Part shown: positions 26,433 to 34,720 of the stretch, one piece after another
Layout: the number at the start of each line of letters is the position of its first letter
Numbering within the stretch: position 1 is the first letter of the stretch
The notes under the pieces: model-generated
Seen by the model: only the letters and a program-made list of their open reading frames with translations
Databases searched by the model: none
What the model was told of the DNA's origin: nothing
Program-made: the position numbers and the translations under genes
IMG/VR virus record: IMGVR_UViG_3300040815_001832
Location: 1-38,325 of that record
Reading direction: 5' to 3' (one strand)
From: a virus
DNA length: 38,325 bases

Positions 26433-26458
26433 GTATTAAAACTCCTGTTAATAAACTT

Positions 26459-26466
26459 GATAAATA
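26459..26466 (+). promoter_or_regulatory. Late promoter box GATAAATA (tape measure gene)
   Basis: Plus-strand GATAAATA; predicted start near 26472, leader about 53 nt to the ATG at 26525. It faces an identical minus-strand box 20 bp away. Confidence 0.7.
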
Positions 26467-26486
26467 TACATGTGATACTATCGTTA

Positions 26487-26494
26487 TATTTATC
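26487..26494 (-). promoter_or_regulatory. Late promoter box GATAAATA (gp26/gp51)
   Basis: Minus-strand GATAAATA; predicted start near 26481, leader about 49 nt to the gp26 ATG. Its predicted start lies beyond that of the facing plus-strand promoter, so the two 5' ends should overlap by about 10 nt. Confidence 0.7.
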
Positions 26495-26524
26495 ACAGTT
26501 AAAACTATAGTTAATGGATTTTGA

Positions 26525-28951
26525 ATGGCAGACTGGACAAAAATAACAATTGATATAGACGGCAATCCGCAGTCTGTTGAATTGCCTGCCTATGCAAAAC
26601 AAAGCACACAAGAAGAAATGCTTAAGGCTTTGGAAAAATTAGATGGAAGTTTTAATACAAAAACTCTGGAAAAATCAATCAATAACCTTTCTAACGAAAC
26701 ATCCAGCAATTCTAAAACATTTAAAAAGTCAATGGACGATTTCACTAAAGAGATGGATCGGTCAAATGAAAAAATAAGAAAAAGTTATGAAGTAGCAATT
26801 GGTGAATTTACTGGTAGTGTTTTTGATACTATTGGAAAAGTTGGTTTAACATTAGGTGGAATATTTTTAACAGGTTTAACTGTAACAGCCGGTAGGGCAA
26901 TAAATTTAGGAAATGTATTTAACGATCTAACAAAATCCGGTATTGCATTTAACGAAAGTCAAGGCCGAGCAGTAATGCAATCTCTGATTAATTTTAATAA
27001 CTTAGGTATTAGTACAGAAGATGCAACAGATATTATGATGGACAATTCTCAAGTTACGAGATTGTTGACTGGAGGCATTGCTAATGCAACAGCAGAATTT
27101 TTAAAATTAACAAGTTATGGTGTTAATTTAGGTTTAACATTAGATGATTCTGTTAATATGTATACTAAAGAATTAACTGCAAGAACAGAATATCTTAATT
27201 TAGGAACTGTAGATGCAAAACAGCGATCTCTACTTACTGCAAACATTGTAGACACCACAAGAAAACAAGTAATTTATGCCCAAGCATTAGGTACTAGTGT
27301 TGAAGCAATACAAAGTTTTGTAAGAAATGTATTAGACGACAACGGTGCATTTTCTTCAGCATTGTTAAGAGTGCCTACTATGGCAAGAGAAAATTTATTA
27401 AAAGGCGCAACAGACTTTTTAGGTACCATGAGAGCATTAGGTGGCGAAGTAGGTGGCGAACTTGGGGCGGCTACTTTAGAAGCCGCAACATTTGGCGCAT
27501 TAGGATTCTCTGATGCGGCAATGAATTTTGTCACAGTATTACCATCGTTAGCATCAACAATGAACGGTGCAATCAGAGATTTTGAGAGCGGTGTATTAGA
27601 TGGTGCAGATGTATCTGAACAGTTTGCTCAACAATTAGGCAATCTTTCAAATGTTGAACGTGATAGAATATTTGCTTTTGCAAGGGCAGGCGATGAGACT
27701 GCTAAAGAATTAGCAAAAGCAGTTGTTCAATTTGAACAGTCTGCAAAAAGATTAGAAAAAATGGGGTTAGATCCTATACCTGTACAAAAAGGATTTAATG
27801 CTTTTAATGTAATTGTTAAAAGGTTTAGTACTATAATTGATCAAGTTCTTAACACATTTATGTCTGGATTTGGAGACGGGTTACTAGATGTTACTACCAG
27901 TATGGAAAACCTTACACATTCTTTCTTTAGATTTGTGAATACAGCATTAGGTGATGCTGAAACCGGCTTAATGGATTTTGGTAGAAGAGTAGGACAAAAA
28001 ACTGCTGAATTTATTGACTATCTAGATGGATTAATGACTGCGTTAACCGAGTCAGGTATGACATTTAAAGAACTTGGTGAGATGGTAAAGGTAGGTATAT
28101 CGACACTTTTAGAAAAATCAATGGAGGCTCTCGTAGAGGGTTTAGTATATGCAATGGAACTGCTATTTACCCACCCAAAAGTAATAGGTGCCATGGTAGC
28201 CTTAATTACAGCATTAGCATTAACCAGAGGAATACCATTAGTACCTACTAAAGGAAAGGTGCCGACTTCTACAAAAGTAGCCACCACAGTAGCCACCGGA
28301 GCCACTGTGAGTACTGCCGCAGGTTCAATTCTAGGAGCAGATGGTAATCCAATTAGTTCAGATGGCCCAGATAAACCCAAATCACCTAAAAAACCAGGCT
28401 TGGGTAAAGTAGTAGGCAAAGGCCTTTTTACCAAAATACTTGCACCTATAGGTGCATATATGGCTGTTTCTGAAGGTGTAGCAGGTGCCCAAACTGGAGA
28501 AGGTGGATTGCAAAAAACCGGCAGAGGAATTAGTTCTGCTGTAAATAACTTGTCTTTCGGTGTAATAGGCAAATCTTCAGATGAATACAGATATAAAGAC
28601 GAAGCATTTAAATTTGGAAATGAAACGTTAGCAATGGCTAACCAAACTGGCGGAATAGTTGACTTTACAGAAGAGACAATGATGTCAGCAGTAAAGACAG
28701 CATTCCAAAAAGACAAAGAAACACAGGAAAAATACAGACAAGCCTTAATACAATTCTTAGAAAATCAAGACACTATTAAGAGTAGGCATGTAGCAATGGA
28801 CAATCGTAACCCAAATTCAGAAGGTTATATCCAACCAGATGCAACATTTAGTGACGACAGCATGTCGTCGTTACTTATGAGTTTAAATAGATTAATTAAG
28901 ATTAATGAACAAACCAAAAAATCCACAAAAGCAATAGAACAAAATTCATAA
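26525..28951 (+). CDS. Probable tail tape measure protein (gp29 role)
   Basis: An 808-aa protein with tape-measure traits. A charged, helical N-terminus (about 27-95) resembles a coiled coil. Hydrophobic segments lie at about 104-122 (VGLTLGGIFLTGLTV) and about 554-573 (VIGAMVALITALALTRGIPL), with a weaker one at about 636-655. Long Ala/Gly/Leu-rich helical stretches are present, and a Pro/Lys-rich linker (about 610-630) precedes the C-terminal domain. T4 gp29 is 590 aa and sets tail length inside the tube. The location next to gp26/gp51, the chaperones expected to coat a tape measure, supports the call, although here the genes are divergent rather than consecutive. The ATG at 26525 has only a weak ribosome-binding site (GGAT, 6 nt upstream). 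A closely related alternative is a large hub or internal tail protein. Confidence 0.7.
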   Translation: MADWTKITIDIDGNPQSVELPAYAKQSTQEEMLKALEKLDGSFNTKTLEKSINNLSNETSSNSKTFKKSMDDFTKEMDRSNEKIRKSYEVAIGEFTGSVFDTIGKVGLTLGGIFLTGLTVTAGRAINLGNVFNDLTKSGIAFNESQGRAVMQSLINFNNLGISTEDATDIMMDNSQVTRLLTGGIANATAEFLKLTSYGVNLGLTLDDSVNMYTKELTARTEYLNLGTVDAKQRSLLTANIVDTTRKQVIYAQALGTSVEAIQSFVRNVLDDNGAFSSALLRVPTMARENLLKGATDFLGTMRALGGEVGGELGAATLEAATFGALGFSDAAMNFVTVLPSLASTMNGAIRDFESGVLDGADVSEQFAQQLGNLSNVERDRIFAFARAGDETAKELAKAVVQFEQSAKRLEKMGLDPIPVQKGFNAFNVIVKRFSTIIDQVLNTFMSGFGDGLLDVTTSMENLTHSFFRFVNTALGDAETGLMDFGRRVGQKTAEFIDYLDGLMTALTESGMTFKELGEMVKVGISTLLEKSMEALVEGLVYAMELLFTHPKVIGAMVALITALALTRGIPLVPTKGKVPTSTKVATTVATGATVSTAAGSILGADGNPISSDGPDKPKSPKKPGLGKVVGKGLFTKILAPIGAYMAVSEGVAGAQTGEGGLQKTGRGISSAVNNLSFGVIGKSSDEYRYKDEAFKFGNETLAMANQTGGIVDFTEETMMSAVKTAFQKDKETQEKYRQALIQFLENQDTIKSRHVAMDNRNPNSEGYIQPDATFSDDSMSSLLMSLNRLIKINEQTKKSTKAIEQNS

Positions 28952-28974
28952 TATATCAATTCACATTGAACTAG

Positions 28975-29003
28975 TTGACAATATACGATAAATAGTGTAT
29001 TAT
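28975..29003 (+). promoter_or_regulatory. Sigma70-type promoter upstream of portal gp20
   Basis: Perfect TTGACA at 28975-28980 and TATTAT at 28998-29003 with a 17-nt spacer. The late box GATAAATA lies inside the spacer, so the two promoters overlap. Confidence 0.65.
28987..28994 (+). promoter_or_regulatory. Late promoter box GATAAATA (portal/head operon)
   Basis: Plus-strand GATAAATA with a predicted start near 29000 and about 20 nt of leader, which contains AAGGA 5 nt before the portal ATG. Confidence 0.78.
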
Positions 29004-29020
29004 ATACATAAAGGATTAAT

Positions 29021-30727
29021 ATGAGTTGGAGAAAATATTTTACATCAGTCGATAACAGCGGTTTACCGTTAAACGTAACTGGTAGTAAAGATACTTCAGG
29101 CCCAGGAGCCGCAACAAGTAGGTATGCTAGTTGGTTACCTGAAGTTTATGCTGGAAGTCCTAATAGGCTCATGAGATATATGCAGTATGATCAGATGGAT
29201 AATGATCTAGAAGTCAATGCCGCATTAGATACTATTGCAGAATTCGGCTCACAAGCAGAAGCAACTTCAAAATTTCCATTTGAATTAAGTTACAAAGGAA
29301 AACCAAGCGATACTGAAAATAAAATCCTTACAAAATCATTAGAACAATGGTGCAGACTTAATGAAATGCATAAAAGAGCATTTAGAATATTTCGTAGCAC
29401 AATAAAATATGGCGATCAATTCTTTATTAGAGATCCAGAAACATACAAACTTTACTGGGTCGATCCAGCAAACATAGAAAAAGTCATTGTAAACGAAAGT
29501 GAAGGTAAGAAAATTGAAACTTATTTTATAAAAAATTTACAAGCAAACTTTGAACAGTTAGTAGCAACTGATGTTGCACCTTTGCATTCGAGACCATATG
29601 GTGCAGGTGGCGGCATGATGGCTGGCGGTAATGTAGGAACATCAACTGGTAATTATTTGACAGGTGCTATGGACGGTGTAGACCAAGGATCACCTGTAGA
29701 TGCTAAACACATTGTACATGTTAGTTTAACAGAAGGTATGGATCATGCATGGCCATTTGGTGTTAGTATTCTTGAACCTATATTTAAAGTGTTCAAGCAA
29801 AAAGAACTATTAGAAGATTCTATTATTATATACAGAGTACATAGAGCACCTGAAAGACGTGTGTTCTTTATTGATGTTGGTAATATGCCACCTCACAAAG
29901 CAAGACAGTATTTAGAGCAAGTTAAATATGAAGTACAACAAAAACGTGTACCAAATAAAAACAAAGACGGCAACGGTGTAGCAGATGCGGCCTATAACCC
30001 AATGAGTATGTTAGAAGATTACTTCTTTGCTCAAACGGCAGATGGTAGAGGTAGTAAAGTTGATACTTTACCAGGCGGTGAAAACTTAGGACAAATAGAC
30101 GACCTTAGATATTTTAATAATAAACTACTTAGAGGTTTGCGTATACCTAGCAGTTATCTTCCTTCAGGACCAGAAGACGGGTCAGCAATGTATAATGACG
30201 GTAAAGTAGGTATTGCATATATACAAGAATATAGATTTGCTAGATACATAGAACGACTACAGAAACAAATACAGGAAGATCTAGACCACGAATTTAAAAT
30301 GTTTATAAAATACAGAGGTATTGATATAGACAGTAGTGGATTTGAAATAACATTTAATCCACCGATGAACTTTAGTTCTTACAGAGAGTTATCATTAGAT
30401 GCTGAACGTGCCACACTCTTTAACCAAGTTGCCGCAATACCATATTTAAGCAATCAGTTTAAATTACAAAAGTATCTAGGTCTAACAGAATTAGAAATGA
30501 AACAAAACGAAGAACTATGGCGTAAAGAAAACGATTATCAAAAATACACAGATGACAGCACAGACGCAGATTTAAGAAATATTGGTATAAGACCAGATCC
30601 TAATGCAATGGTAGATCCTGGAGCAAGTATTCCTTTCGATCAAGTACCTCCTAGTCCCGAAGGCGATTTAGGTATAAATACTACTGGAGAACCTGGATTA
30701 GGTGGTGACGTACCACCAGAGGTATAA
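29021..30727 (+). CDS. 20: Portal protein gp20
   Basis: A 568-aa portal protein of the T4 gp20 family (T4: 524 aa). Landmarks: RYASWLPEVYAGSPNRLMRY near the N-terminus, MDNDLEVNAALDTIAEF, FRIFRSTIKYGDQFFIRDPE (about 125-145), a Gly/Met-rich loop at about 196-220, MDHAWPFGVSILEPIFKVFK, IYRVHRAPERRVFFIDVGNM (about 275-295), KVDTLPGGENLGQIDDLRYF and LRGLRIPSSYLPSG. The C-terminus holds the FNPPMNFSSYRELSLDAERA segment and an acidic Pro/Gly tail. The dodecameric portal nucleates the prohead and is the DNA entry and exit gate. AAGGA 5 nt upstream of the ATG; preceded by overlapping sigma70-type and late promoters; first gene of the head operon. Confidence 0.96.
   Translation: MSWRKYFTSVDNSGLPLNVTGSKDTSGPGAATSRYASWLPEVYAGSPNRLMRYMQYDQMDNDLEVNAALDTIAEFGSQAEATSKFPFELSYKGKPSDTENKILTKSLEQWCRLNEMHKRAFRIFRSTIKYGDQFFIRDPETYKLYWVDPANIEKVIVNESEGKKIETYFIKNLQANFEQLVATDVAPLHSRPYGAGGGMMAGGNVGTSTGNYLTGAMDGVDQGSPVDAKHIVHVSLTEGMDHAWPFGVSILEPIFKVFKQKELLEDSIIIYRVHRAPERRVFFIDVGNMPPHKARQYLEQVKYEVQQKRVPNKNKDGNGVADAAYNPMSMLEDYFFAQTADGRGSKVDTLPGGENLGQIDDLRYFNNKLLRGLRIPSSYLPSGPEDGSAMYNDGKVGIAYIQEYRFARYIERLQKQIQEDLDHEFKMFIKYRGIDIDSSGFEITFNPPMNFSSYRELSLDAERATLFNQVAAIPYLSNQFKLQKYLGLTELEMKQNEELWRKENDYQKYTDDSTDADLRNIGIRPDPNAMVDPGASIPFDQVPPSPEGDLGINTTGEPGLGGDVPPEV
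30673..30680 (+). promoter_or_regulatory. TATAAATA late-promoter-like box inside the 3' end of gp20
   Basis: The only exact T4 consensus TATAAATA I found. It lies in coding sequence (Gly-Ile-Asn-Thr), 48 nt before the ATG of the following small gene, with about 43 nt of predicted leader. It may be a real internal late promoter or chance in AT-rich DNA. Confidence 0.35.
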
Positions 30728-30728
30728 T

Positions 30729-30932
30729 ATGAGATTAAATGAATTTTACAATCCTGAATTTGACGAATTTCAAAAACGTACTCAGGACGATACTAGAAAG
30801 CCTAAACTTACCTTAGAGCAATTAAATAAAATGCGTAAAATCAAAGCAATTAAAAATGCCGAGAATGCAGAGCATGATAAGTTTGTAAAAACAATGTATA
30901 TGCCACCTGCACAAGATGCCGGGATGATGTAA
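30729..30932 (+). CDS. Small basic protein between gp20 and head genes (gp67/68 position)
   Basis: A 67-aa protein, MRLNEFYNPEFDEFQKRTQD followed by KLTLEQLNKMRKIKAIKN and a helix ending in MYMPPAQDAGMM. I chose ATG 30729 with AGAGG about 7-8 nt upstream, 1 nt after the gp20 stop, rather than an in-frame GTG inside gp20 with no ribosome-binding site. Marine T4-like phages carry a similar short protein with a KLTL..LNK.RK motif after gp20; T4 has the prohead core genes 67 and 68 in this position. Its Lys-rich helix suggests a core or portal-associated peptide. The function is not known to me. Confidence 0.78.
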   Translation: MRLNEFYNPEFDEFQKRTQDDTRKPKLTLEQLNKMRKIKAIKNAENAEHDKFVKTMYMPPAQDAGMM

Positions 30933-30941
30933 ACCTAACTT

Positions 30942-31979
30942 GTGATCACACAGTTATTACATACAGAAAAAAGTACACACATAGAAATACTTTTACAATC
31001 GTCGAATGAACTTCCTACACGTTTAAAAAATACTTTATTAAATTTACATCATAGTACAAAAGATTTTGTATTAGACTATTCTACAGAACGTAATCATTAT
31101 TTAGATCGAGTTAATAGCACAAAAGATATTTTTACTGCTATATTAGATATTCTTGACTATTGCAATATAGACCCTAATAGAGTTACATTTTTATCAGGCA
31201 ATTATCTTATAAGCGAAAATTACGAAAGATATTGTGATTTATACGATAGACCTAAATTTAAGACAGTTGCAACTAAAGAGTTTTGGTTAAAACAAACCGT
31301 AGATACACATACAGATATATCTGATAATTATAGCGATAGCATCAGGCCTTATTATTTTAGTTGTCTAAATGGTGTTTCTAGACCTCAACGTATTCAAGCA
31401 TGTGAATTTTTATTTGAAAATAATCTTATAGATAAAAGTAAATGTACCTTTATGTTTGATAGAGATGCTATAAACTTGTTTTATGATAAATCACTGGGTT
31501 ATATAGCAGAACAGTTACCAATAGAGATTCAGCCAAAAAGAGATCAATCTGGGTATCATATGTGTCATGCACCTCAACATCAAGACTTTTATGATGTTTT
31601 TTATGGTTCTTATTTTGATGTTATAACAGAAACAAGTGCTGGCTTTTATGTGCCTTTTTCTTGGTGGAAAGACATATTTTATACTGAAAAACTGTGGAGA
31701 AGTATATTTTACAAACGTCCTTTTTTACTTATAGGCGATTATAAAGCATTAGACCAATTAAAGAAAATAGGATTTAAGACTTTTGAAAATATATTATTTG
31801 ATGAATCCTATGATAATATATTTGACCCTGAGCAACGTGTAGATGCTGTTTTAGAGCAAACAAAAAACATTTGTTCTAAGTATACAATACAAGAGTTACA
31901 TGATTTATTAAATTCTTCGCAAATAAATGAAGTTTTAGAATTTAACTATAATATGATAAATAAACTTGCACAATCATAA
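30942..31979 (+). CDS. Phage protein of unknown function inserted in the head operon
   Basis: A 345-aa soluble protein. It starts with GTG at 30942 (no ATG is available near the N-terminus; the ribosome-binding site is weak, GGGAT about 20 nt away), 9 nt after the preceding stop. Distinctive segments: PYYFSCLNGVSRPQRIQA (about 130-147), SWWKDIFYTEKLWRSIFYKR (about 240-260), PFLLIGDYKALDQLKKIGFK and TFENILFDESYDNI. The TEK.W..I...PF..G......GF.TF....DESYD series recurs, to my knowledge, in marine phage and bacterial surface-polysaccharide contexts and recalls the C-terminal part of some glycosyltransferase-like proteins; this is a loose resemblance, not an assignment. T4 has no such gene between 20 and 21, so it is probably an accessory insertion. 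Lower GC and fewer SD features than its neighbours support separate acquisition. Confidence 0.8.
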   Translation: MITQLLHTEKSTHIEILLQSSNELPTRLKNTLLNLHHSTKDFVLDYSTERNHYLDRVNSTKDIFTAILDILDYCNIDPNRVTFLSGNYLISENYERYCDLYDRPKFKTVATKEFWLKQTVDTHTDISDNYSDSIRPYYFSCLNGVSRPQRIQACEFLFENNLIDKSKCTFMFDRDAINLFYDKSLGYIAEQLPIEIQPKRDQSGYHMCHAPQHQDFYDVFYGSYFDVITETSAGFYVPFSWWKDIFYTEKLWRSIFYKRPFLLIGDYKALDQLKKIGFKTFENILFDESYDNIFDPEQRVDAVLEQTKNICSKYTIQELHDLLNSSQINEVLEFNYNMINKLAQS

Positions 31980-32116
31980 AATACAGTAAAACACTCGTAT
32001 CACATCAAAATCACACCGTTTTACACAGTAAAACACACCTTATATATAAGTATTAGACATAAGTTGTAAAAGTTATTTTACAGTTACGACATTTTATTCG
32101 ATTAAAGGAGGCCATA
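31980..32116 (+). repeat. Intergenic region with repeated GTAAAA/TTTTAC palindromes
   Basis: In 137 nt the motif ACAGTAAAACAC occurs twice (from 31983 and from 32026). GTTTTAC/GTAAAAC form a 7-bp inverted repeat with a 3-nt spacer (32018-32034), and TGTAAAA/TTTTACA form another with a 4-nt spacer (32065-32082). These could be operator sites or RNA hairpins in the leader of the core gene. There is no U-run after the hairpins, so a simple terminator is unlikely. Confidence 0.6.
32045..32052 (+). promoter_or_regulatory. Possible late promoter variant TATAAGTA (prohead core gene)
   Basis: One mismatch to TATAAATA, placed about 64 nt before the core gene ATG. It lies between the two palindromes. 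Weak evidence on its own; plausible because the head genes 32117-35863 otherwise lack a nearby late box. Confidence 0.35.
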
Positions 32117-32935
32117 ATGTCAGAATCAAGAAGTAAATTAGAAGAAATTCTTGAACTTCTCCTTGCTGAAGAAAACGAAAAAGCGGAAGAAATGCTTCAT
32201 GAGTATGTTGTTGCAAAAGCAAGAGCAGAATATGAAAAAGTTTTAGACGAAGACGTTTCTGAAGAAGAAGAAATTGAAGAAGCAGAAGAGTCAGAAGACG
32301 AAGCAGTTGAAGAATCAGAGGAATCTGAAGAAGAGGCTGTTGAAGAAGCAGAAGAGTCAGAAGAAGAAGCAGTTGAAGAAGAGTTTGAAGTTGATGAAGT
32401 AATTGATCAAACAAACGATTTTGAAGACGATATCCTTGCTGATGAAGAAGAAATTGCTTCAGACACATTCGGCGAAGAAGATGATGAAGAAGCACCTGAA
32501 GGTGAAGAAGACTTAGAAGATAAAGTTGACAACATCGAAGATGAGTTGGAAGATCTTAAAGCAGAATTTGAAAAATTATTAGCAAACGACGACGAAGCAG
32601 ACATGGAAGACGGCGAAGAAGCAGAAATGGATGCAGACGACATGGAAGATGAACTTGATTTAGAATCAGTTGAATATGATCTAGATGAAGAAATTCGAGA
32701 TGAAGACGTTGTTGAAGAAGCAACCAAATTACAAGATAAAGTTGCAGATCCAAAAGGCGGCGCAGGTGAAGGCGAAGGCGAAAGTCCTTTAACAAAAGCA
32801 CCTAAGAAAACTACAGTTAGCGGAGCAGGTACACCTGTTAAAGCAAAAGATGGTAGCGACGGCAACATGGGTAACAACAAACCAGCAGATAACACACCTA
32901 CAGACAACATTAAGGTTGAACCTAAAAAGGCATAA
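32117..32935 (+). CDS. Acidic prohead core/scaffold protein (gp67/gp68-like)
   Basis: A 272-aa, extremely acidic protein. The N-terminus LEEILELLLAEENEKAEEML and HEYVVAKARAEYEKVLDED is the helical head region of marine prohead core proteins. Residues about 48-100 are imperfect Glu-rich repeats of the type EEAEESEEEAVEE. A second acidic helix follows (about 125-200), and the C-terminus is a Gly/Pro/Lys/Thr-rich tail containing KVADPKGGAGEGEGE and PLTKAPKKTTVSGAG. It sits directly before the protease gp21, like T4 gp67/gp68. In T4 such core proteins fill the prohead and are cut to peptides by gp21. It has the strongest Shine-Dalgarno in the window (AAAGGAGG, 5-6 nt before the ATG), consistent with high expression. 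Which T4 core gene it equals is uncertain. Confidence 0.82.
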   Translation: MSESRSKLEEILELLLAEENEKAEEMLHEYVVAKARAEYEKVLDEDVSEEEEIEEAEESEDEAVEESEESEEEAVEEAEESEEEAVEEEFEVDEVIDQTNDFEDDILADEEEIASDTFGEEDDEEAPEGEEDLEDKVDNIEDELEDLKAEFEKLLANDDEADMEDGEEAEMDADDMEDELDLESVEYDLDEEIRDEDVVEEATKLQDKVADPKGGAGEGEGESPLTKAPKKTTVSGAGTPVKAKDGSDGNMGNNKPADNTPTDNIKVEPKKA

Positions 32936-32959
32936 GTCTTTCTAAGTAGGAGTTAAACA

Positions 32960-33586
32960 ATGGCAAATAAGTTATACGAATATATGAGTCCAGAGCAATC
33001 TAAGGTTCAGATTACTGAATCTGAGGATGGCAAAAATTTATATATGTCAGGCCTATTTATTCAAGGCGATGTAAAAAACCAAAACGGTAGAGTATATCCA
33101 AAAGAAGAAATACAAAAGGCTGTTAAAAGTGTAACTGAAAGGTTGTCAAAAGGTGAAACTGTAATGGGTGAGTTAGATCATCCAGAAGAGTTACAAATTA
33201 ACCTAGATAGAGTGAGTCATATCATTACAGATATGTCATGTGATGACTCAAATGGTTTAGGTAAACTAAAAATCATAGAAACACCTATGGGAAATATTGC
33301 AAAAGCATTATTACAATCAGGAGCAAAACTGGGCGTATCAAGTAGAGGTAGCGGAAACGTAAACGAAAGTGGACGAGTAAGCGACTTCGATATAGTAACA
33401 GTAGACATTGTGGCTCAGCCCAGTGCACCAGATGCCTTTCCTAAGACAATCTATGAAAGTTTATTTAACATGCGTGGCGGAGCAACATTGTTTGATACCG
33501 CTAGTGCATTAACACACGATAAAAGTGCAGAAAAACATTTAATGAAGGCTATCACTGGCTTCATTAATGAATTAAAAATAAAGTAG
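32960..33586 (+). CDS. 21: Prohead core protease gp21
   Basis: A 208-aa serine protease of the T4 gp21 family (T4: 212 aa). Motifs: NGRVYPKEEI near residue 43, the His motif GELDHPEE (H74), GVSSRGSG with the likely nucleophile Ser at 127-128, and DFDIVTVDIVAQPSAPDAF (about 142-160). In T4 it assembles inside the prohead core, is activated on completion of the shell, and cleaves gp22, gp23 and core proteins after (L/I)xE before degrading itself. AGGAG lies 9-10 nt before the ATG. It follows the acidic core protein by 24 nt and precedes scaffold gp22. Confidence 0.94.
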   Translation: MANKLYEYMSPEQSKVQITESEDGKNLYMSGLFIQGDVKNQNGRVYPKEEIQKAVKSVTERLSKGETVMGELDHPEELQINLDRVSHIITDMSCDDSNGLGKLKIIETPMGNIAKALLQSGAKLGVSSRGSGNVNESGRVSDFDIVTVDIVAQPSAPDAFPKTIYESLFNMRGGATLFDTASALTHDKSAEKHLMKAITGFINELKIK

Positions 33587-33595
33587 GAGACTACG

Positions 33596-34708
33596 ATGGC
33601 AGTGAATTTTAAAGATCTACTTGAGAATGCGGAATTAACAGAAGACGTTAAATCTGCTCTTCAAGAAGCATGGGATTCTAGAATTTCAGAAGCCAGAGAA
33701 GAACTAACTGCAGAACTTAGAGAAGAATTTGCTCAAAGATACGATCATGACAAAGGTCAAATTGTTGAAGCAATGGACAAATTTATCTCAGAAAAAGTAG
33801 AAGCAGAGATTTCTTTAATAGCAGAAGAAAAAGATGCCCTAGCAGGTGATCGAGTTAAGTATCATAAAGCCATTAGTGAGCATGCCAAAGTGCTTGACAA
33901 ATTTGTAACTGAAATGGTTGCAAAAGAAGTTAAAGAACTTAGAGCAGATAGAACAAGAACAAGTGAACATGTGACGAAATTAGATGATTTTGTTACTGAG
34001 CAACTTGCTAGTGAACTATCAGAGTTCCACGAAGATAAGAAATCTTTAGTAGAACAAAAAGTCAAAATGGTAAAAGAAGGCAAGAAGCAATTAGCAGAAG
34101 CCAAAAAAGACTTTATTAGAAAAGCGGCTGACAAAGTGGAAACAGTTGTCAACAAGACTATTACTAATGAAGTTAAATCTTTCCGTGATGATATTACTAA
34201 GGCTCGTGAAAACGACTTCGGTCGAAGAATTTTTGAAGCATTTGCAAATGAATTTAACGTAAGTTATCTGAATGAAGCAAAAGAAATCAAGAAAGTACAG
34301 AAACAAATCGCTGAGATGGAAACTAAACTTAATGAATCTAAGCAAATAATTGCTGAGAAAGAGGATGCAGTTAAATTAACTGAATCTAAGTTAAGAATAG
34401 CAGAAGATCAAATGAATCGTAAAGAAACATTAAATGATCTAATGGCACCACTTGGTAAAGAGAAGAAAGAAATCATGTCAGATTTACTTGAAAGTGTAAA
34501 AACTGAAAAACTGGAAGAGTCCTTTAATAAGTACTTACCTTCAGTTTTAGATGGAGATACACCAAGAGTGAAGAAGACGTTGTCAGAATCAGTTACTAGT
34601 GAATATACTGGTAATAAGGCGGCTGTAATAACTGCAGAAGCCGATGACAAAGCGGAAAATATCGTAGAAATTGATATGATCCGTAAATTAGCCGGACTTT
34701 CAAAATAA
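33596..34708 (+). CDS. 22: Prohead scaffolding protein gp22
   Basis: A 370-aa, almost wholly helical, Glu/Lys-rich coiled-coil protein, from FKDLLENAELTEDVKSALQE through AWDSRISEAREELTAELREE. Two near-repeats, KVLDKFVTEMVAKEVKEL and KLDDFVTEQLASELSEF (about 97-145), are typical of the marine gp22 family, and the NDFGRRIFEAFANEFNVSYL segment (about 203-222) matches the conserved middle. The C-terminus IVEIDMIRKLAGLSK resembles the capsid-contact end. It is longer than T4 gp22 (269 aa). It forms the core on which gp23 assembles and is destroyed by gp21. GGAG 5-7 nt upstream of the ATG; 12 nt before gp23. Confidence 0.92.
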   Translation: MAVNFKDLLENAELTEDVKSALQEAWDSRISEAREELTAELREEFAQRYDHDKGQIVEAMDKFISEKVEAEISLIAEEKDALAGDRVKYHKAISEHAKVLDKFVTEMVAKEVKELRADRTRTSEHVTKLDDFVTEQLASELSEFHEDKKSLVEQKVKMVKEGKKQLAEAKKDFIRKAADKVETVVNKTITNEVKSFRDDITKARENDFGRRIFEAFANEFNVSYLNEAKEIKKVQKQIAEMETKLNESKQIIAEKEDAVKLTESKLRIAEDQMNRKETLNDLMAPLGKEKKEIMSDLLESVKTEKLEESFNKYLPSVLDGDTPRVKKTLSESVTSEYTGNKAAVITAEADDKAENIVEIDMIRKLAGLSK

Positions 34709-34720
34709 CAGGAGTTAGAA

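Noticed and set aside
30702-30728. GTG start for the small gene after gp20, within the portal coding region
   Set aside because: The ATG at 30729 has a suitable ribosome-binding site and sits directly after the portal stop; the extra residues look like out-of-frame portal sequence.
32407-32910. Ser-rich 167-codon minus-strand frame opposite the acidic core gene
   Set aside because: It arises from reading Glu/Asp codons in reverse; no start signals, and the plus frame has a strong Shine-Dalgarno.
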